This document shows positions 35,368 through 44,859 of a stretch of 64,000 bases of DNA, piece by piece; position 1 is the first letter of the stretch, and the number at the start of each line of letters is the position of its first letter. The DNA is taken from NCBI GenBank assembly GCA_041862375.1, contig JBGVTE010000050.1, positions 70,961 through 134,960 on the forward strand, in the 5' to 3' direction. The translations under genes were made by a program, and so were the position numbers. The notes beneath the pieces are model-generated. The model saw only the letters and a program-made list of their open reading frames with translations. It did not search any database and had not been told where the DNA came from. The DNA is from WVZL01 sp041862375 (GTDB taxonomy: Bacteria > Acidobacteriota > Aminicenantia > Aminicenantales > Aminicenantaceae).

Positions 35368-37299
35368 TTAGCTTTCTCCCCCATACCTAGAGAGTATATC
35401 AGAATTCAATTTGAGGAATATATCGTATTTTATCTTTACTCCTTTCTCCTTCCTTAGTTTTTCGAGGTATGATTGGAGATGCTTATTCTTTTTCATCTCC
35501 AAAATCTTCTCCTTCTCTTCTTCCTTCTTCTCCTCAAAATCCTCTTTAGTAACTTCTTTTCTTCCAAGTACTTTAATCATCACATAGCCTGTTTCGAATT
35601 CTAGGGGTTCACTTGTTTGTTGGAGAGGAAGTGAGAATGACAGGCTGTCGATTTCTTCATTTTCACCGATGACACTTAAATATTGGCCACGCTTATGTTC
35701 TTCAGCTGTTTTGTATTCAAGTTTGTATTTTTCCGCTACTTCTTCAAAGCTAAGTCTGGGAAGCTGTGCCTTTGCCTTTTTTATTATTTCAAGAGCTTTT
35801 TCTTTCTTTTTTATTTTAATCACGTCCCCTTTTACATCTTCTTTTACTTCTTCAAAAATTGCAATTCGTGGAGGCTCAATCACTTCAAGTTGGGCAATGC
35901 CAACGCCGGTATAGGTGTAGATAGGAGAGGATAATTCCTTTTCCTTGAGTTCGAAGAGTATCCTGCTTATGGAACCAGAAGGATCGATATCCTCTATGGC
36001 TTCTCCATTCTTGAGGGATCCCGTTTGCCTTACTTTTAAGTTATTTTTTTGAGCAGCAACATCTAGGCTTTTTTCTTTTCGTGCATTTTTTTCGATTTTA
36101 GTAATCCGTTCGCTAGCCAAACTCCGGGCCCTTTCTTCCTCAAGTATGCCTTTAATTCTTTCTTTAACTTCTTCAAATTGTCTGACGATGGCTGGCTCTT
36201 TTTCTGTGACCTTGAGCAGTGAAACGCCATCTTCAAGCTCCAGTACGGAAGATGTTTCCCCTGGAGATAGGTTCTCAATTTCTTGCTTCTCAGTAGAGGA
36301 TAGTCTTCTCCAATCATAAAAACCCCAATCCCCCCCGTCATTGGCTTTTTCGTCTTTGGAGTATTTTTTTGCCAGCTCGCTGAAATCTTCCCCTTGCTTT
36401 ATCTTTTCCAAGATACTCTTTGCCTGGGCTGAAATCATTGGCTTTTCTTTATCTTCGAAGGAGAGATAGATCCTGCTTACTTTCACTTTTTCTGGTTCTT
36501 CAAACTGGGAAATATTATCTTCGTAGTATTTCTCGATATCTGGCTCAGTCAATTCTACTTCTTTTTTCAATTCATCTGTTTTAAAGAAGATGTATTCACC
36601 AGCCCTTTTTTCTGGAATTTTGTATTTTTCCCTGTTGTCCTCAAAGTGCTGCTGAATTTCGAGGAGGTCTATCTCATCTTCGATTTCTATCTGATCGTTT
36701 TCAATAAGAACATACTCAAGCCGGGCACTTTCGTTATCTTTTTTATAGTTTTCCCAGATTTCTTCCCAGGTAATAGAGATCCCTGCTGTAAGGATTTGAA
36801 CAACTTTATCCAGAATTACCTCTTTTTGTAAGGATTCTTCAAATTCTCTTACGGAAATCCGATTCCACTCTAAGATTTGCTTGTATTTTTCAAAACCGAT
36901 AAATTTTCCATCCTGTTGGAATACGGGGTAGCTCATTATTTTTTCGCGGATCTCTTCGGCTGAGGCATCGATACCCAAATCTTTTGCTGCTTGAGAGAGG
37001 AGAGTGCGCTGTATCATTTGCTCCAAGACCTGTTGAGGAATCCCAAGCTGCTCGATAAGTTTTCTATCAAGGCTTTTGAATTCTCTTTTCATCAATTCAA
37101 GCCTTTGCCTTAAATTCTGGAAGTATTGATCAGCAGAAATTTTTACTTTCCCTACAGAAGCGAGGATGTTTGCTCCCCTTGCTTCTCCGAGACGGCCTGC
37201 TCCGCCCCACACTGCAAATATAGCTATGATAAAAGCAGCAATGACAAGCCATAAGGTGGGTGCCAATTGTTTAACGTTTTTTCTCATTGCTTTTAGCAT
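35368..37299 (-). CDS. PpiD/SurA-type peptidyl-prolyl isomerase (membrane-anchored foldase)
   Basis: 643 aa. One N-terminal transmembrane anchor (about 12-32), then a SurA_N-like chaperone domain (about 45-200). A PpiC rotamase domain follows near 265-365 (VKVSRIYLSFEDKEKPM, GEDFSELAKKYSKDEKANDGGDWGF). A second weaker rotamase-like unit (about 420-480) and a long charged C-terminus complete it. It assists folding of exported proteins at the inner membrane. Upstream of the two peptidase genes; a long inverted repeat lies in its promoter region. Confidence 0.88.
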   Translation of the reverse strand: MLKAMRKNVKQLAPTLWLVIAAFIIAIFAVWGGAGRLGEARGANILASVGKVKISADQYFQNLRQRLELMKREFKSLDRKLIEQLGIPQQVLEQMIQRTLLSQAAKDLGIDASAEEIREKIMSYPVFQQDGKFIGFEKYKQILEWNRISVREFEESLQKEVILDKVVQILTAGISITWEEIWENYKKDNESARLEYVLIENDQIEIEDEIDLLEIQQHFEDNREKYKIPEKRAGEYIFFKTDELKKEVELTEPDIEKYYEDNISQFEEPEKVKVSRIYLSFEDKEKPMISAQAKSILEKIKQGEDFSELAKKYSKDEKANDGGDWGFYDWRRLSSTEKQEIENLSPGETSSVLELEDGVSLLKVTEKEPAIVRQFEEVKERIKGILEEERARSLASERITKIEKNARKEKSLDVAAQKNNLKVRQTGSLKNGEAIEDIDPSGSISRILFELKEKELSSPIYTYTGVGIAQLEVIEPPRIAIFEEVKEDVKGDVIKIKKKEKALEIIKKAKAQLPRLSFEEVAEKYKLEYKTAEEHKRGQYLSVIGENEEIDSLSFSLPLQQTSEPLEFETGYVMIKVLGRKEVTKEDFEEKKEEEKEKILEMKKNKHLQSYLEKLRKEKGVKIKYDIFLKLNSDILSRYGGES

Positions 37300-37339
37300 G
37301 ATATCACCTTGCTTTCGTTTATCTTGTTTTTCTTATTTA

Positions 37340-37422
37340 TTTAGTTTGTCTGGCTGATTAAAGAAGCAATCAATTATTATTTTAAAAAATTATTTCACAC
37401 GAGACAAACGAGACAAACTAAA
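37340..37422. repeat. 12-bp perfect inverted repeat plus tandem 9-mer
   Basis: TTTAGTTTGTCT (37340-37351) and AGACAAACTAAA (37411-37422) are exact reverse complements 59 bp apart. The right arm belongs to a perfect tandem GAGACAAAC (37401-37409 and 37410-37418). They fill the gap between the foldase start and the acyl-CoA dehydrogenase stop, so they could be an operator or a looping or termination structure. Confidence 0.55.
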
Positions 37423-38563
37423 ATTCTTTAAGAAGATTTCGAGCAATAATCAAACGCTGAATCTCAGAGGTTCCTTCATAGATGGGAAGAACCCTGGCAT
37501 CCCTGTAAATCTGCTCTATCGGGAATTCCTTTGAATAACCGTAGCCACCGTGGATCTGTAATGAAAGGTAAGCTATTTTGTTAACTGCTTCTGAGGCGAA
37601 AAGTTTTGCCATTGATGCTTCTTTAGTAAAGGATTTTCCTTTATCGCAAGAGTAAGCAGCTTTGTAGGTTAACAGTCGAGCTGCGTCAAGAAGGATTGAC
37701 ATGTCAGCAATCATGAATTGAAGAGCTTGAAATTCAGCTATTTTTTTTCCGAATGATTCTCTTTGTTTAGCATACTTCACTGCTTCTTCAACGGCCCGCT
37801 CAGAAAGACCAACGGCTTGAGCAGCTATGCCGATCCGAGAATGATCAAGACAACTAAAGGCGATAGGTGCTCCCTTTCCTTCTTCTCCCAATAAATTTTC
37901 TCGAGGGACTTTGCAGTTTTCTAAAGTAATCTCTGCCGTCAGTGAAGAATGGAGCCCCATTTTTTCTTCTATCTTGGAAATATTGATTCCAGGAAAATCT
38001 TTCTCAACAATAAAAGCATTCAGCTTCTTTTTTGTAGACTCTGTATCAGCAGCAGTAAAAATAACGAGAGCATCTGCCTCGCTCCCTGTTGTGACCCATG
38101 ATTTAGTCCCGTTTAAAAAATAACTCTCTCCCTTTCTTAAAGCTTTTGTTTTTAGATTTATTGCATCGGATCCAGCTTCTGGTTCGGAAAGAGAGAAGGC
38201 GCCTAATATTTCTCCCCTGGCAGCTTTAGGAAGATACTTTTCTTTTTGTGTCTTTGTTCCAAATTTTAAAATTGAGTAGCAGAAGAGAGAACAATGGACG
38301 CTGACAATCACGGCCAATGATGGTAAGACTCTTCCTAATTCCTCCAGGGCAAGGATAAGAGAGAGGCAGTCTGTTCTTGTTCCATCGTATTCAGGAGGCA
38401 CTGTCATACCTAAGATTCCTAGAGCTGCCAATTTTTTTAAGATATCTCGAGGAAATATGCTCTTTTCTTCCAAAGTTTTAACTTGGGGAAGAATCTCTTT
38501 TTTTGCAAATTCTCTGACCATTTCTTGGAGTAAATTTTGTTCTTCTGTGAATTCAAAATCCAT
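37418..38563 (-). CDS. acyl-CoA dehydrogenase (short-chain type)
   Basis: 381 aa flavoprotein. FAD-binding segments AFSLSEPEAGSDA and YFLNGTKSWVTTG, the QIHGGYGYSKEFPIEQIYRDAR motif, and the catalytic base Glu in YEGTSEIQRLIIAR are intact. It oxidises short or branched acyl-CoAs (butyryl-CoA or amino-acid-derived acyl-CoA). No etfAB neighbours are in this window. The spacing to the HIT gene upstream is 65 bp. Confidence 0.93.
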   Translation of the reverse strand: MDFEFTEEQNLLQEMVREFAKKEILPQVKTLEEKSIFPRDILKKLAALGILGMTVPPEYDGTRTDCLSLILALEELGRVLPSLAVIVSVHCSLFCYSILKFGTKTQKEKYLPKAARGEILGAFSLSEPEAGSDAINLKTKALRKGESYFLNGTKSWVTTGSEADALVIFTAADTESTKKKLNAFIVEKDFPGINISKIEEKMGLHSSLTAEITLENCKVPRENLLGEEGKGAPIAFSCLDHSRIGIAAQAVGLSERAVEEAVKYAKQRESFGKKIAEFQALQFMIADMSILLDAARLLTYKAAYSCDKGKSFTKEASMAKLFASEAVNKIAYLSLQIHGGYGYSKEFPIEQIYRDARVLPIYEGTSEIQRLIIARNLLKEF

Positions 38564-38628
38564 TTTTTACAATGTCTTCTTATTTGTTATTCTTCTTTTA
38601 AAATGCAAAGAGGGACTTGTTGCAGCTG

Positions 38629-39141
38629 TCAACCGTTCCCTTTTTTCAGTATGTTTTTCTCCTTCTGGAATAGAGGATGAAGTTGTTTATAGGATGTGGC
38701 CAAATCGTGAATAGTCACTTTTGTGTTTCCTACGAGAGGCATAAAACTCGAATCTCCAATCCAGCGGGGGATGACATGAAGGTGATAGTGATCTGCTACT
38801 CCTGCACCTGCACTGTGGCCCAGATTCATTCCTGTGTTAAATCCATGAGGCTTATAATTTTTCTTTAGTACTTTAAGGCTGAGCTTTAAAAGGGCTATCA
38901 TTTCATCTGTATATTCTTTTTTAGCTCGCTCGAAAGAGGCCAGGTGCCTGTAGGGTGCTATCATTAAGTGCCCTGATGTGTAAGGAAATTTGTTGAGGAG
39001 AATGAAATTGTAGCGTCCCCTGTAGAGGATTAAAGATTCTCTGCTGTCTTTTGATTTGAGAGCCTGACAAAAAATGCATTCGTTCATCTTGCTCAATTTT
39101 TTTACGTATTCTTCCCTCCAAGGAGCAAATATATATTCCAT
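38629..39141 (-). CDS. HIT-family nucleotide hydrolase or phosphorylase
   Basis: 170 aa. The histidine-triad motif HYHLHVIPRW with preceding GHSAGAGVADH and an N-terminal zinc-type CIFC pair match the Fhit/Ap4A-phosphorylase-like branch. Substrates are probably dinucleoside polyphosphates. The ATG overlaps the HU stop by one base (TAATG). Confidence 0.92.
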   Translation of the reverse strand: MEYIFAPWREEYVKKLSKMNECIFCQALKSKDSRESLILYRGRYNFILLNKFPYTSGHLMIAPYRHLASFERAKKEYTDEMIALLKLSLKVLKKNYKPHGFNTGMNLGHSAGAGVADHYHLHVIPRWIGDSSFMPLVGNTKVTIHDLATSYKQLHPLFQKEKNILKKGNG

Positions 39142-39416
39142 TACTTATTAATCATTTCTTTCAGGAGCTTGCCAGGCTTAAAATATAAAACTTTTTTTGA
39201 GGGAACCTTAACCGGTTCTCCTGTTCGAGGATTTCTTCCAGAGCGAGGTTTTCTCTGTCGAAAGCGAAAGCTACCAAATCCCCTTAACTCTATCTCTTCA
39301 CCCTTGAAGAGAGCTTCTTTAATGGTTTTAAAGAAAAGATTAACACCGGTTTCTGCTTCTTGTCTAGAAATATCCATTTTTTTAGATATTATGTTGATTA
39401 GGTCTGCTTTTATCAT
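39141..39416 (-). CDS. HU/IHF-family DNA-binding protein
   Basis: 91 aa with the family core ELRGFGSFRFRQRKPRSGRNP and TGEPVKVPSKKVLYFKPGK. The start KADLINIISKKMDISRQEAE is IHF-alpha-like. It bends DNA and helps chromosome architecture. Its start overlaps the rpsA stop by 4 bp. Confidence 0.94.
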   Translation of the reverse strand: MIKADLINIISKKMDISRQEAETGVNLFFKTIKEALFKGEEIELRGFGSFRFRQRKPRSGRNPRTGEPVKVPSKKVLYFKPGKLLKEMINK

Positions 39417-41161
39417 CTTTTTTCCTCCTTTTCATTTGCTTTCTCTTTTGGTTTGGGGATCATCTTGATTTGATCTTTCATGATATCCCCCAGAGTCATT
39501 TTGTTATCTTGGCTTTGCAAATATTTTTGATACTCTAATTTCTGTATTTCCAGCTGTGCCTGTTTAAAGCTGAGGGATATTTTTTTATTTTTAGGGTCCA
39601 TTTTTATAATTTTAGCAACTCTTTCTTCTCCAACAGAAAAATGTTCAGATGGATCCTCAATTCTCTTTTCATCGAGTTCAGAGAGGAAGATCACTCCTTC
39701 GATTCCTGGAGTTATTTCCACAAAAACTCCAAATTTTGTGAGACGTACTATTTTGCTCTTAACCAAGTCTCCTGTTTTTTGACGTCCAAAGAAATCTTCC
39801 CAGATGTCTTTTTCCAGTTGTTTAATTCCCAGAGATAACTTTTGCTTTTCAGCATCAATGTTCAAAACAACGGCCTCAACTTCTTGACCTATTTTAAGTT
39901 TTTGGGAAGGATGTTTAATTTTTTCCCAGCTTATATCAGAAATATGAATGAGCCCTTCGACTCCCTTTTCGACTTCTATAAAGGCCCCAAAATCTGTGAT
40001 GTTCGTAATTGTTCCTTTAATGCGAGAACCAGGACTGTGCTTCTGTTTCAGGAGCTCTAAGGGGTGTGGTGTAACCTGCTTAAGTCCTAAAGAAATTCTC
40101 TTATTAGCGGGATCTATAACTAGAATTGTTACAAAAACTTCTTCACCAGGATTAAGGACTTTCTTGGGATGGACAAGTTTACGGGACCAGGTCAAATCTG
40201 AAACGTGAACAAGGCCATCTACGCCTTTTTCTAGCTCTACAAACGCTCCAAAATCTGTTAGGTTTACCACTTTCCCCTTTACTTTTTGTCCCACTTTATA
40301 TTTTTCCTCTATATTTTTCCAAGGGTCTGGAAAGAGCTGCTTATAGCCAAGGGAGATTTTTTCCTCTTTTTCGTTAAAGTCGAGAACTACTACTTCTACA
40401 TCTTGTCCTACTTGAAAGATATCCTTAGGGGAATTAGTTTTTCCCCATGACATATCAGATACATGGAGAAGGCCCTCCATGCCTCCTAAGTCGATGAAAG
40501 CTCCAAAATTGGTAAGTGTTTTGACCACTCCCTTTACTTTTCGTCCTTTCCTTATAGAGCTAAAAACTCGTCTTTTTCCTTTCTCTCGCTCATCCTGAAG
40601 GAAGAGCTTTCGGGAAAGAACTGCATTTTCATTTTTTCTGTCGAATTTAATTACTTTAAATTTGTATTCATTTCCGATGAGTTCCCCAGGTTCTTTGACT
40701 GTTCTTATATCGGCATGAGAATCGGGAAGGAAAGTTATTATTCCGACGTCAACAGAGTACCCGTTTTTTATTTTTTCTACTACTTTTCCGTTTATCCATC
40801 CATTTCGGGTGTAAGCTCTATCCAGGTTATTAAGAGCTTTAAGGAGATCTGCTTTTTTCTTGGAAAGAATAAGATAGCCTTCTTTCAGATTAGTCCTCTC
40901 CAAAGTTGCTTCAATTTCGTCCCCAACGCGAACGTGAACTGTTCTGTCACCGCTCATAAAATCTTCGATAGGAATAATACCTTCAGATTTGAAACCAATA
41001 TCCACTAGGATATGGGTTGCGGTTACTTTAATAGCTTTTCCTTTGATAATTTTTCCTGGGGCAATTTCCTTGGCATTAAACTGGTACATTTCCAGTAAGC
41101 TTTGGTAGTCTTCAGAGGATAATTTCTCTTCTTTTTCTTGGTTTTTTGTTAGCTCTGACAT
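39413..41161 (-). CDS. rpsA: 30S ribosomal protein S1
   Basis: 582 aa with six S1 OB-fold repeats. Repeats 3 to 6 are clear (GRKVKGVVKTLTNFGAFIDL, GQKVKGKVVNLTDFGAFVEL, GSRIKGTITNITDFGAFIEV, GDLVKSKIVRLTKFGVFVEI); the first two are more divergent. It binds mRNA at the ribosome. Its start overlaps ispH by 13 bp. Confidence 0.96.
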   Translation of the reverse strand: MSELTKNQEKEEKLSSEDYQSLLEMYQFNAKEIAPGKIIKGKAIKVTATHILVDIGFKSEGIIPIEDFMSGDRTVHVRVGDEIEATLERTNLKEGYLILSKKKADLLKALNNLDRAYTRNGWINGKVVEKIKNGYSVDVGIITFLPDSHADIRTVKEPGELIGNEYKFKVIKFDRKNENAVLSRKLFLQDEREKGKRRVFSSIRKGRKVKGVVKTLTNFGAFIDLGGMEGLLHVSDMSWGKTNSPKDIFQVGQDVEVVVLDFNEKEEKISLGYKQLFPDPWKNIEEKYKVGQKVKGKVVNLTDFGAFVELEKGVDGLVHVSDLTWSRKLVHPKKVLNPGEEVFVTILVIDPANKRISLGLKQVTPHPLELLKQKHSPGSRIKGTITNITDFGAFIEVEKGVEGLIHISDISWEKIKHPSQKLKIGQEVEAVVLNIDAEKQKLSLGIKQLEKDIWEDFFGRQKTGDLVKSKIVRLTKFGVFVEITPGIEGVIFLSELDEKRIEDPSEHFSVGEERVAKIIKMDPKNKKISLSFKQAQLEIQKLEYQKYLQSQDNKMTLGDIMKDQIKMIPKPKEKANEKEEKR

Positions 41162-42027
41162 TGGACAATATTCTCCCTTTGTGATTGGTGTTTGAAGCTA
41201 TTTTTGATTTCTGCTACAACTTCTTCAATAGCTTCAGGTGGTGTAGATGCTCCCCCTGATATTCCGATTTTCTTGGCGTTCTTCAGAATTTCAGGAGTAA
41301 TTTCCTCGGCTTTTTCAACAAAATAAGTGTTAGATAAGATTTTTTTAGATATATGGAAGAGTTTATTAGTGTTGGAACTGTTCTTTCCTCCCACTATAAA
41401 AAGAGTATCTACCTGGGAGGCGAGTTTAGAAGTTGATTTTTGACGAGTTTGGGTAGAGAGACAAATAGTATTGTAAACTTCTAACTCTTTTGTTCTTTCG
41501 ATTAAGACAGCAACTGTTTTTTCAAAAAGATGCAAGTCCTGAGTAGATTGGGCAAGAACAGCTCTCTTTTTTCTGTGAGGCAGACCCCTAGCCTGAGCTA
41601 TGTTTTCAACGATAATACCTTTATTCTTGCTGTATCCTATAAGTCCTTTTATTTCCGGATGATCTTTGTTGCCAACGAGGATAATTTCTTCTTTTTTTTT
41701 GGCTAATCTTTCAACTAATCTTTGAATTTTTTTGACAATAGGACATGTGGCTTCGACTATTTCAATGTTTCTGTTGGCTAATAATTTGTAAATTTCTGGC
41801 GAGACTCCGTGACTTCTTATAATGATAGTTCCTTCTTGAAGTTCATCCAGGTTTTCGAGAGGTTCAATGCCTTGCATTTTTAAATCTGCTACAACCTGAG
41901 GATTGTGGATTAAATCTCCAAATGTAAAAACTTTTCCCTTTTTTTTACGTCTTGTTTCTTTAGCTATTTTCAAAGCTCTCTTGACTCCGTAGCATAAACC
42001 ACAATTTTTAGCAACAATGACTTCCAT
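41149..42027 (-). CDS. ispH: 4-hydroxy-3-methylbut-2-enyl diphosphate reductase
   Basis: 292 aa iron-sulfur enzyme finishing the MEP isoprenoid pathway. The three cluster cysteines are in CGLCYGV, ATCPIVKK and ICLSTQTRQ. The active-site IHNPQVV, GNKDHPEIKG and GGKNSSNT segments are present. The MEP product supplies MiaA substrate and polyprenyl phosphate. The ispH-rpsA adjacency parallels the IspH-S1 fusions known in Clostridia; here the genes overlap without fusing. Confidence 0.96.
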   Translation of the reverse strand: MEVIVAKNCGLCYGVKRALKIAKETRRKKKGKVFTFGDLIHNPQVVADLKMQGIEPLENLDELQEGTIIIRSHGVSPEIYKLLANRNIEIVEATCPIVKKIQRLVERLAKKKEEIILVGNKDHPEIKGLIGYSKNKGIIVENIAQARGLPHRKKRAVLAQSTQDLHLFEKTVAVLIERTKELEVYNTICLSTQTRQKSTSKLASQVDTLFIVGGKNSSNTNKLFHISKKILSNTYFVEKAEEITPEILKNAKKIGISGGASTPPEAIEEVVAEIKNSFKHQSQRENIVQCQS

Positions 42028-42061
42028 TCTATGTTAGGAAAACCAGAGGATAATTAATAAT

Positions 42062-42089
42062 ACTATATTAGTTGGACACCTTTTGTCAA
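42062..42089 (-). promoter_or_regulatory. promoter for ispH-rpsA-HU-HIT
   Basis: Minus-strand TTGACA (42089-42084), 16 bp, TATAGT (42067-42062), about 35 bp upstream of the ispH ATG. Strong match to the housekeeping consensus. Confidence 0.65.
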
Positions 42090-42114
42090 TTCTAAATATA
42101 AGTGTGACATTAAC

Positions 42115-43254
42115 TTAGCGTTGACTTGGAGATCTAAGGAAATATCCCACTCCCTTTTGATTGACTTGAAGAAAGGATGGAATGTTTTCTATTTCAATCG
42201 ATTTTTCTGTATCAAGCTCATTAAAACTGGATATAAGAACATTAAGAGCAATGAGGTGTCGAGCGACTCTTGTCTTAAGGGGAATTCCTTCCTCATCAAA
42301 TGGAACGAAGAGGCGTCCCAGGTGAGCTGCCTTGACATAGTTTTTGTCTTTTCCCTCAATAATTAGAGAAGGAGAAGTTTTTCCTTTAAGTCTGCCGTGA
42401 GAAGCATTGGCTGTTTCTAATAAAATTGCTTTGATGTGAGCGTAATTTCCCCATTCCCTATGACTCAAACCTCTCAGGTTTGGGGGTGATGATTCGAGAC
42501 GAAATTCGAGACCTTTATCCTGAAGTTCCATTAGAGCTAAGGCAGCTAAATCTGTACTGTTTTCATGGAAAACTATAGCGTTAATAACAGGATATTCTGG
42601 CGCAGCCTCGTGTAAATCAAGGCCACAATCAATGTTTTCCTTTTTGATAAGTTCCATAATCGCATAAGCTATTTTCTCAGTAAGATTACCCTTTTTTCTC
42701 CCAGGATAACAACGGTTGAGATTGCGGATTTCAGGTCCTGAGAGCTTCTGGCCTGCAGGGTTTATGTACAATGCTGGATCAGGCCATTGGTGGATGGGAT
42801 TTGTGAGACGAGAACCGCAGCGAAACCATCTTATACCGCCAGTTGTCTTTAGCGAGAATCTTTGAGGATTTCCCTCCTGAGGTTCACTATGAGTGAAGCC
42901 ACTGTTATTAGCCCGGGGAACAACGATGAGCTTTCCTTTTGTTACATGGATGTTTTCGATCAGGACAACAGCAGTAATGAATCCTGCTGGTTCGTTGGGA
43001 TGAGTTCCACCCAGTATGAGCACGTTTCCTCCTCTTTCTTTACCTTTGAAGATGTAGACATCGCTGTCGCCTTTTGTGTTCTTAAGGTCTGGAAAGTACG
43101 AACTTAAGCTTTCTTTGGATGTAAGGGCAACACTCGGAAAGATTAATTCATATTGGTGCATTTTTCGGAATAATTTGCTAGAGAAATAGCAGATGGTGAG
43201 AGTAAGGCAGAGAAGAACCAGAGCAGATACTCTATTTCCTTTTGCGTTTTTCAT
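42115..43254 (-). CDS. succinylglutamate desuccinylase/aspartoacylase-like (M14 subfamily) deacylase, membrane-anchored
   Basis: 379 aa with an N-terminal membrane segment (about 8-28), so it acts outside the cytoplasm or at the membrane. The zinc pair is in GGTHPNEPAG, with a later DLHEAAPEYP and a candidate third ligand in ETANASHGR. The family removes acyl groups from N-acyl amino acids. It sits 3 bp after a 48-aa membrane protein gene and downstream of a TRAP permease, suggesting processing of the transported compound. Confidence 0.8.
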   Translation of the reverse strand: MKNAKGNRVSALVLLCLTLTICYFSSKLFRKMHQYELIFPSVALTSKESLSSYFPDLKNTKGDSDVYIFKGKERGGNVLILGGTHPNEPAGFITAVVLIENIHVTKGKLIVVPRANNSGFTHSEPQEGNPQRFSLKTTGGIRWFRCGSRLTNPIHQWPDPALYINPAGQKLSGPEIRNLNRCYPGRKKGNLTEKIAYAIMELIKKENIDCGLDLHEAAPEYPVINAIVFHENSTDLAALALMELQDKGLEFRLESSPPNLRGLSHREWGNYAHIKAILLETANASHGRLKGKTSPSLIIEGKDKNYVKAAHLGRLFVPFDEEGIPLKTRVARHLIALNVLISSFNELDTEKSIEIENIPSFLQVNQKGVGYFLRSPSQR

Positions 43255-43257
43255 TGT

Positions 43258-43404
43258 TTATTTAATCAGAAAGAGGCGGAGAAGGAACATGACAAGTACA
43301 ATGGCTGTGCTAACCTGACTCCATAATTTTTTCTCGCGGAAGAGATAATAGACAAAATTCAAGGCTAAATAAAGCACAATAATATGATAAATGATTCTTA
43401 TCAT
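43258..43404 (-). CDS. 48-aa two-helix membrane protein between TRAP permease and deacylase
   Basis: ATG at 43404, five bp after the TRAP gene stop; TAA at 43260-43258, 3 bp before the deacylase ATG. The product starts MIRIIYHIIVLYLALNFVYY and has two hydrophobic helices split by a short charged turn (REKKLWSQ). It is too small to be a normal DctQ (four helices, about 160 aa). It fits the gap exactly, which argues for a real cistron. Confidence 0.55.
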   Translation of the reverse strand: MIRIIYHIIVLYLALNFVYYLFREKKLWSQVSTAIVLVMFLLRLFLIK

Positions 43405-43409
43405 TTTCT

Positions 43410-44678
43410 TTATATTATTTTATCTAGGAGAGGAGCGAGGAGCAAAATTCCCACTCCCATGCCGAGTTCAAAGAGAGCCGGGATGAGACAAAAACGAAGG
43501 ACTTTGAAATAATTTGGTTCACCAACAACTTGAGCTGCAAAAATACCAGCTAGAGCTGTAGGGGGCATCAAGTCTCCAAGGCCTGCTACAGCTGAAAGGG
43601 CAGAGGAAGTAATGACAGCATTTCTGTTTATAAGTGCCAGGATAAAGGGAACTCCCAGGATTGAAGCAGAGCCAAAGGCAGAGACCGCTCCAAACAAAGG
43701 CATGCTAACTGCAATACCAAAATAGAGAAGGAGAGCTGGGAGAGAGAGGAAGGAGATTACTATCCAGCCTCTTGCTCCAGTTAGTGTCATTACCTGGATG
43801 AACATTCCTACTCCTGCAAGAATACAGAGAATGGGCAAGGCCTCTTCTATTGCTTTCTGGGTAATTTTTAGGAAGTTAAAAGGACGACCGCAAAAGGTTC
43901 CAACCAGACTTGCTAAAAGAAAGATGGCTGGAATTCCGATATCAGGCATTATCTTAACAAGTACACTCTGACCCATCAATAAAACGAGCACTACAATCAA
44001 GGGAACGTATAACCTGAATCCGTATTTATGGGAAAATGATTCAGGCAGGATAGCTATCATTTGCTCACGGGCAATGATTGTAATATCTTTGTATCCAAGC
44101 CAGAGTGATATGATTATTGCCAAAGGTACGACGATAATCAGAAGGGGAAGGGTTAGGCCAACATAGGGCATATCAACTCCCGCCCCCATTATCATTACGA
44201 GGATGTTTACTGGAGGTGCAATCATCCCGAGGATAGCTCCCATGGCAATAAGCGCTGCAGTCTTGACTCTAGAGAGCCCGAGTTTCATCAAAACGGGAGC
44301 AACCAATGCTCCCGTGCTGAGGACTGCTGTAGTTGAAGAGCCTGTAATCATTCCCGGGAACATTATCACCACCATCACTGTTAAAAGCAGAGGGATTTTT
44401 CTTCTGTAGAAAGCCTTGAGGAGGTACGCTGTGATAGTATCTAATATTCCTGAGGCTTCCAGTACTTTCATGAAGATCATTGCGGTAACGATGAGGAGAA
44501 TAGTGTCAAAATAGCTAAAGCTCCCTTCAACAAGGTGCCTTAAAGCTATCCCTTCTCCTCCAACCAGTGCACCCGCCAAAGCCGAGAATGCAAGTGAAAT
44601 CCCGATAGGTATTTTTAAAGCCATGGCCAGCACTACAAAAAAGGCCAACATGATGAAAAAGACTGTGTACTCAGGCAT
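43410..44678 (-). CDS. TRAP transporter large permease (DctM-like)
   Basis: 422 aa, about 12 transmembrane helices. GSFSYFDTILLIVTAMIFMKVLEASG, MFPGMITGSSTTAVLSTGALVAP and IAPPVNILVMIMG are family hallmarks. It is a secondary transporter for organic anions driven by Na+ or H+. No DctP solute-binding protein or normal DctQ small subunit is encoded nearby; a DUF6305 protein lies upstream instead. Confidence 0.9.
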   Translation of the reverse strand: MPEYTVFFIMLAFFVVLAMALKIPIGISLAFSALAGALVGGEGIALRHLVEGSFSYFDTILLIVTAMIFMKVLEASGILDTITAYLLKAFYRRKIPLLLTVMVVIMFPGMITGSSTTAVLSTGALVAPVLMKLGLSRVKTAALIAMGAILGMIAPPVNILVMIMGAGVDMPYVGLTLPLLIIVVPLAIIISLWLGYKDITIIAREQMIAILPESFSHKYGFRLYVPLIVVLVLLMGQSVLVKIMPDIGIPAIFLLASLVGTFCGRPFNFLKITQKAIEEALPILCILAGVGMFIQVMTLTGARGWIVISFLSLPALLLYFGIAVSMPLFGAVSAFGSASILGVPFILALINRNAVITSSALSAVAGLGDLMPPTALAGIFAAQVVGEPNYFKVLRFCLIPALFELGMGVGILLLAPLLDKII

Positions 44679-44859
44679 TATTCTCGATTATCTTATTTAT
44701 ATCTAATTAATTTAGCTCTTTATTTTGGAAAGTTATTTCTATCTTGCTTCCTTTTATTCTCTATTTTTATGTATTAATTGAGCTATAAAGTTTTAGTATT
44801 ACTGAGTTACTTATATTCGTCTCGAGTTAGCTGTGCGTGCTTAGCTAGGACAGATTAGG

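Noticed and set aside
36063..36341. Short reading frames inside the foldase gene on the same strand and many antisense frames elsewhere
   Set aside because: They lie wholly within well-supported genes, lack ribosome-binding sites and show no family motifs.
37401..37418. CRISPR-like repeat
   Set aside because: Only two 9-bp units with no spacers and no cas genes anywhere in the window.
41149..41161. IspH-S1 fusion protein
   Set aside because: The genes overlap by 13 bp in different frames, so they are separate coupled proteins rather than a fusion.
44679..44859. Terminator between DUF6305 and the TRAP permease gene
   Set aside because: AT-rich with weak AGCT repeats, but no stable stem followed by a T run.
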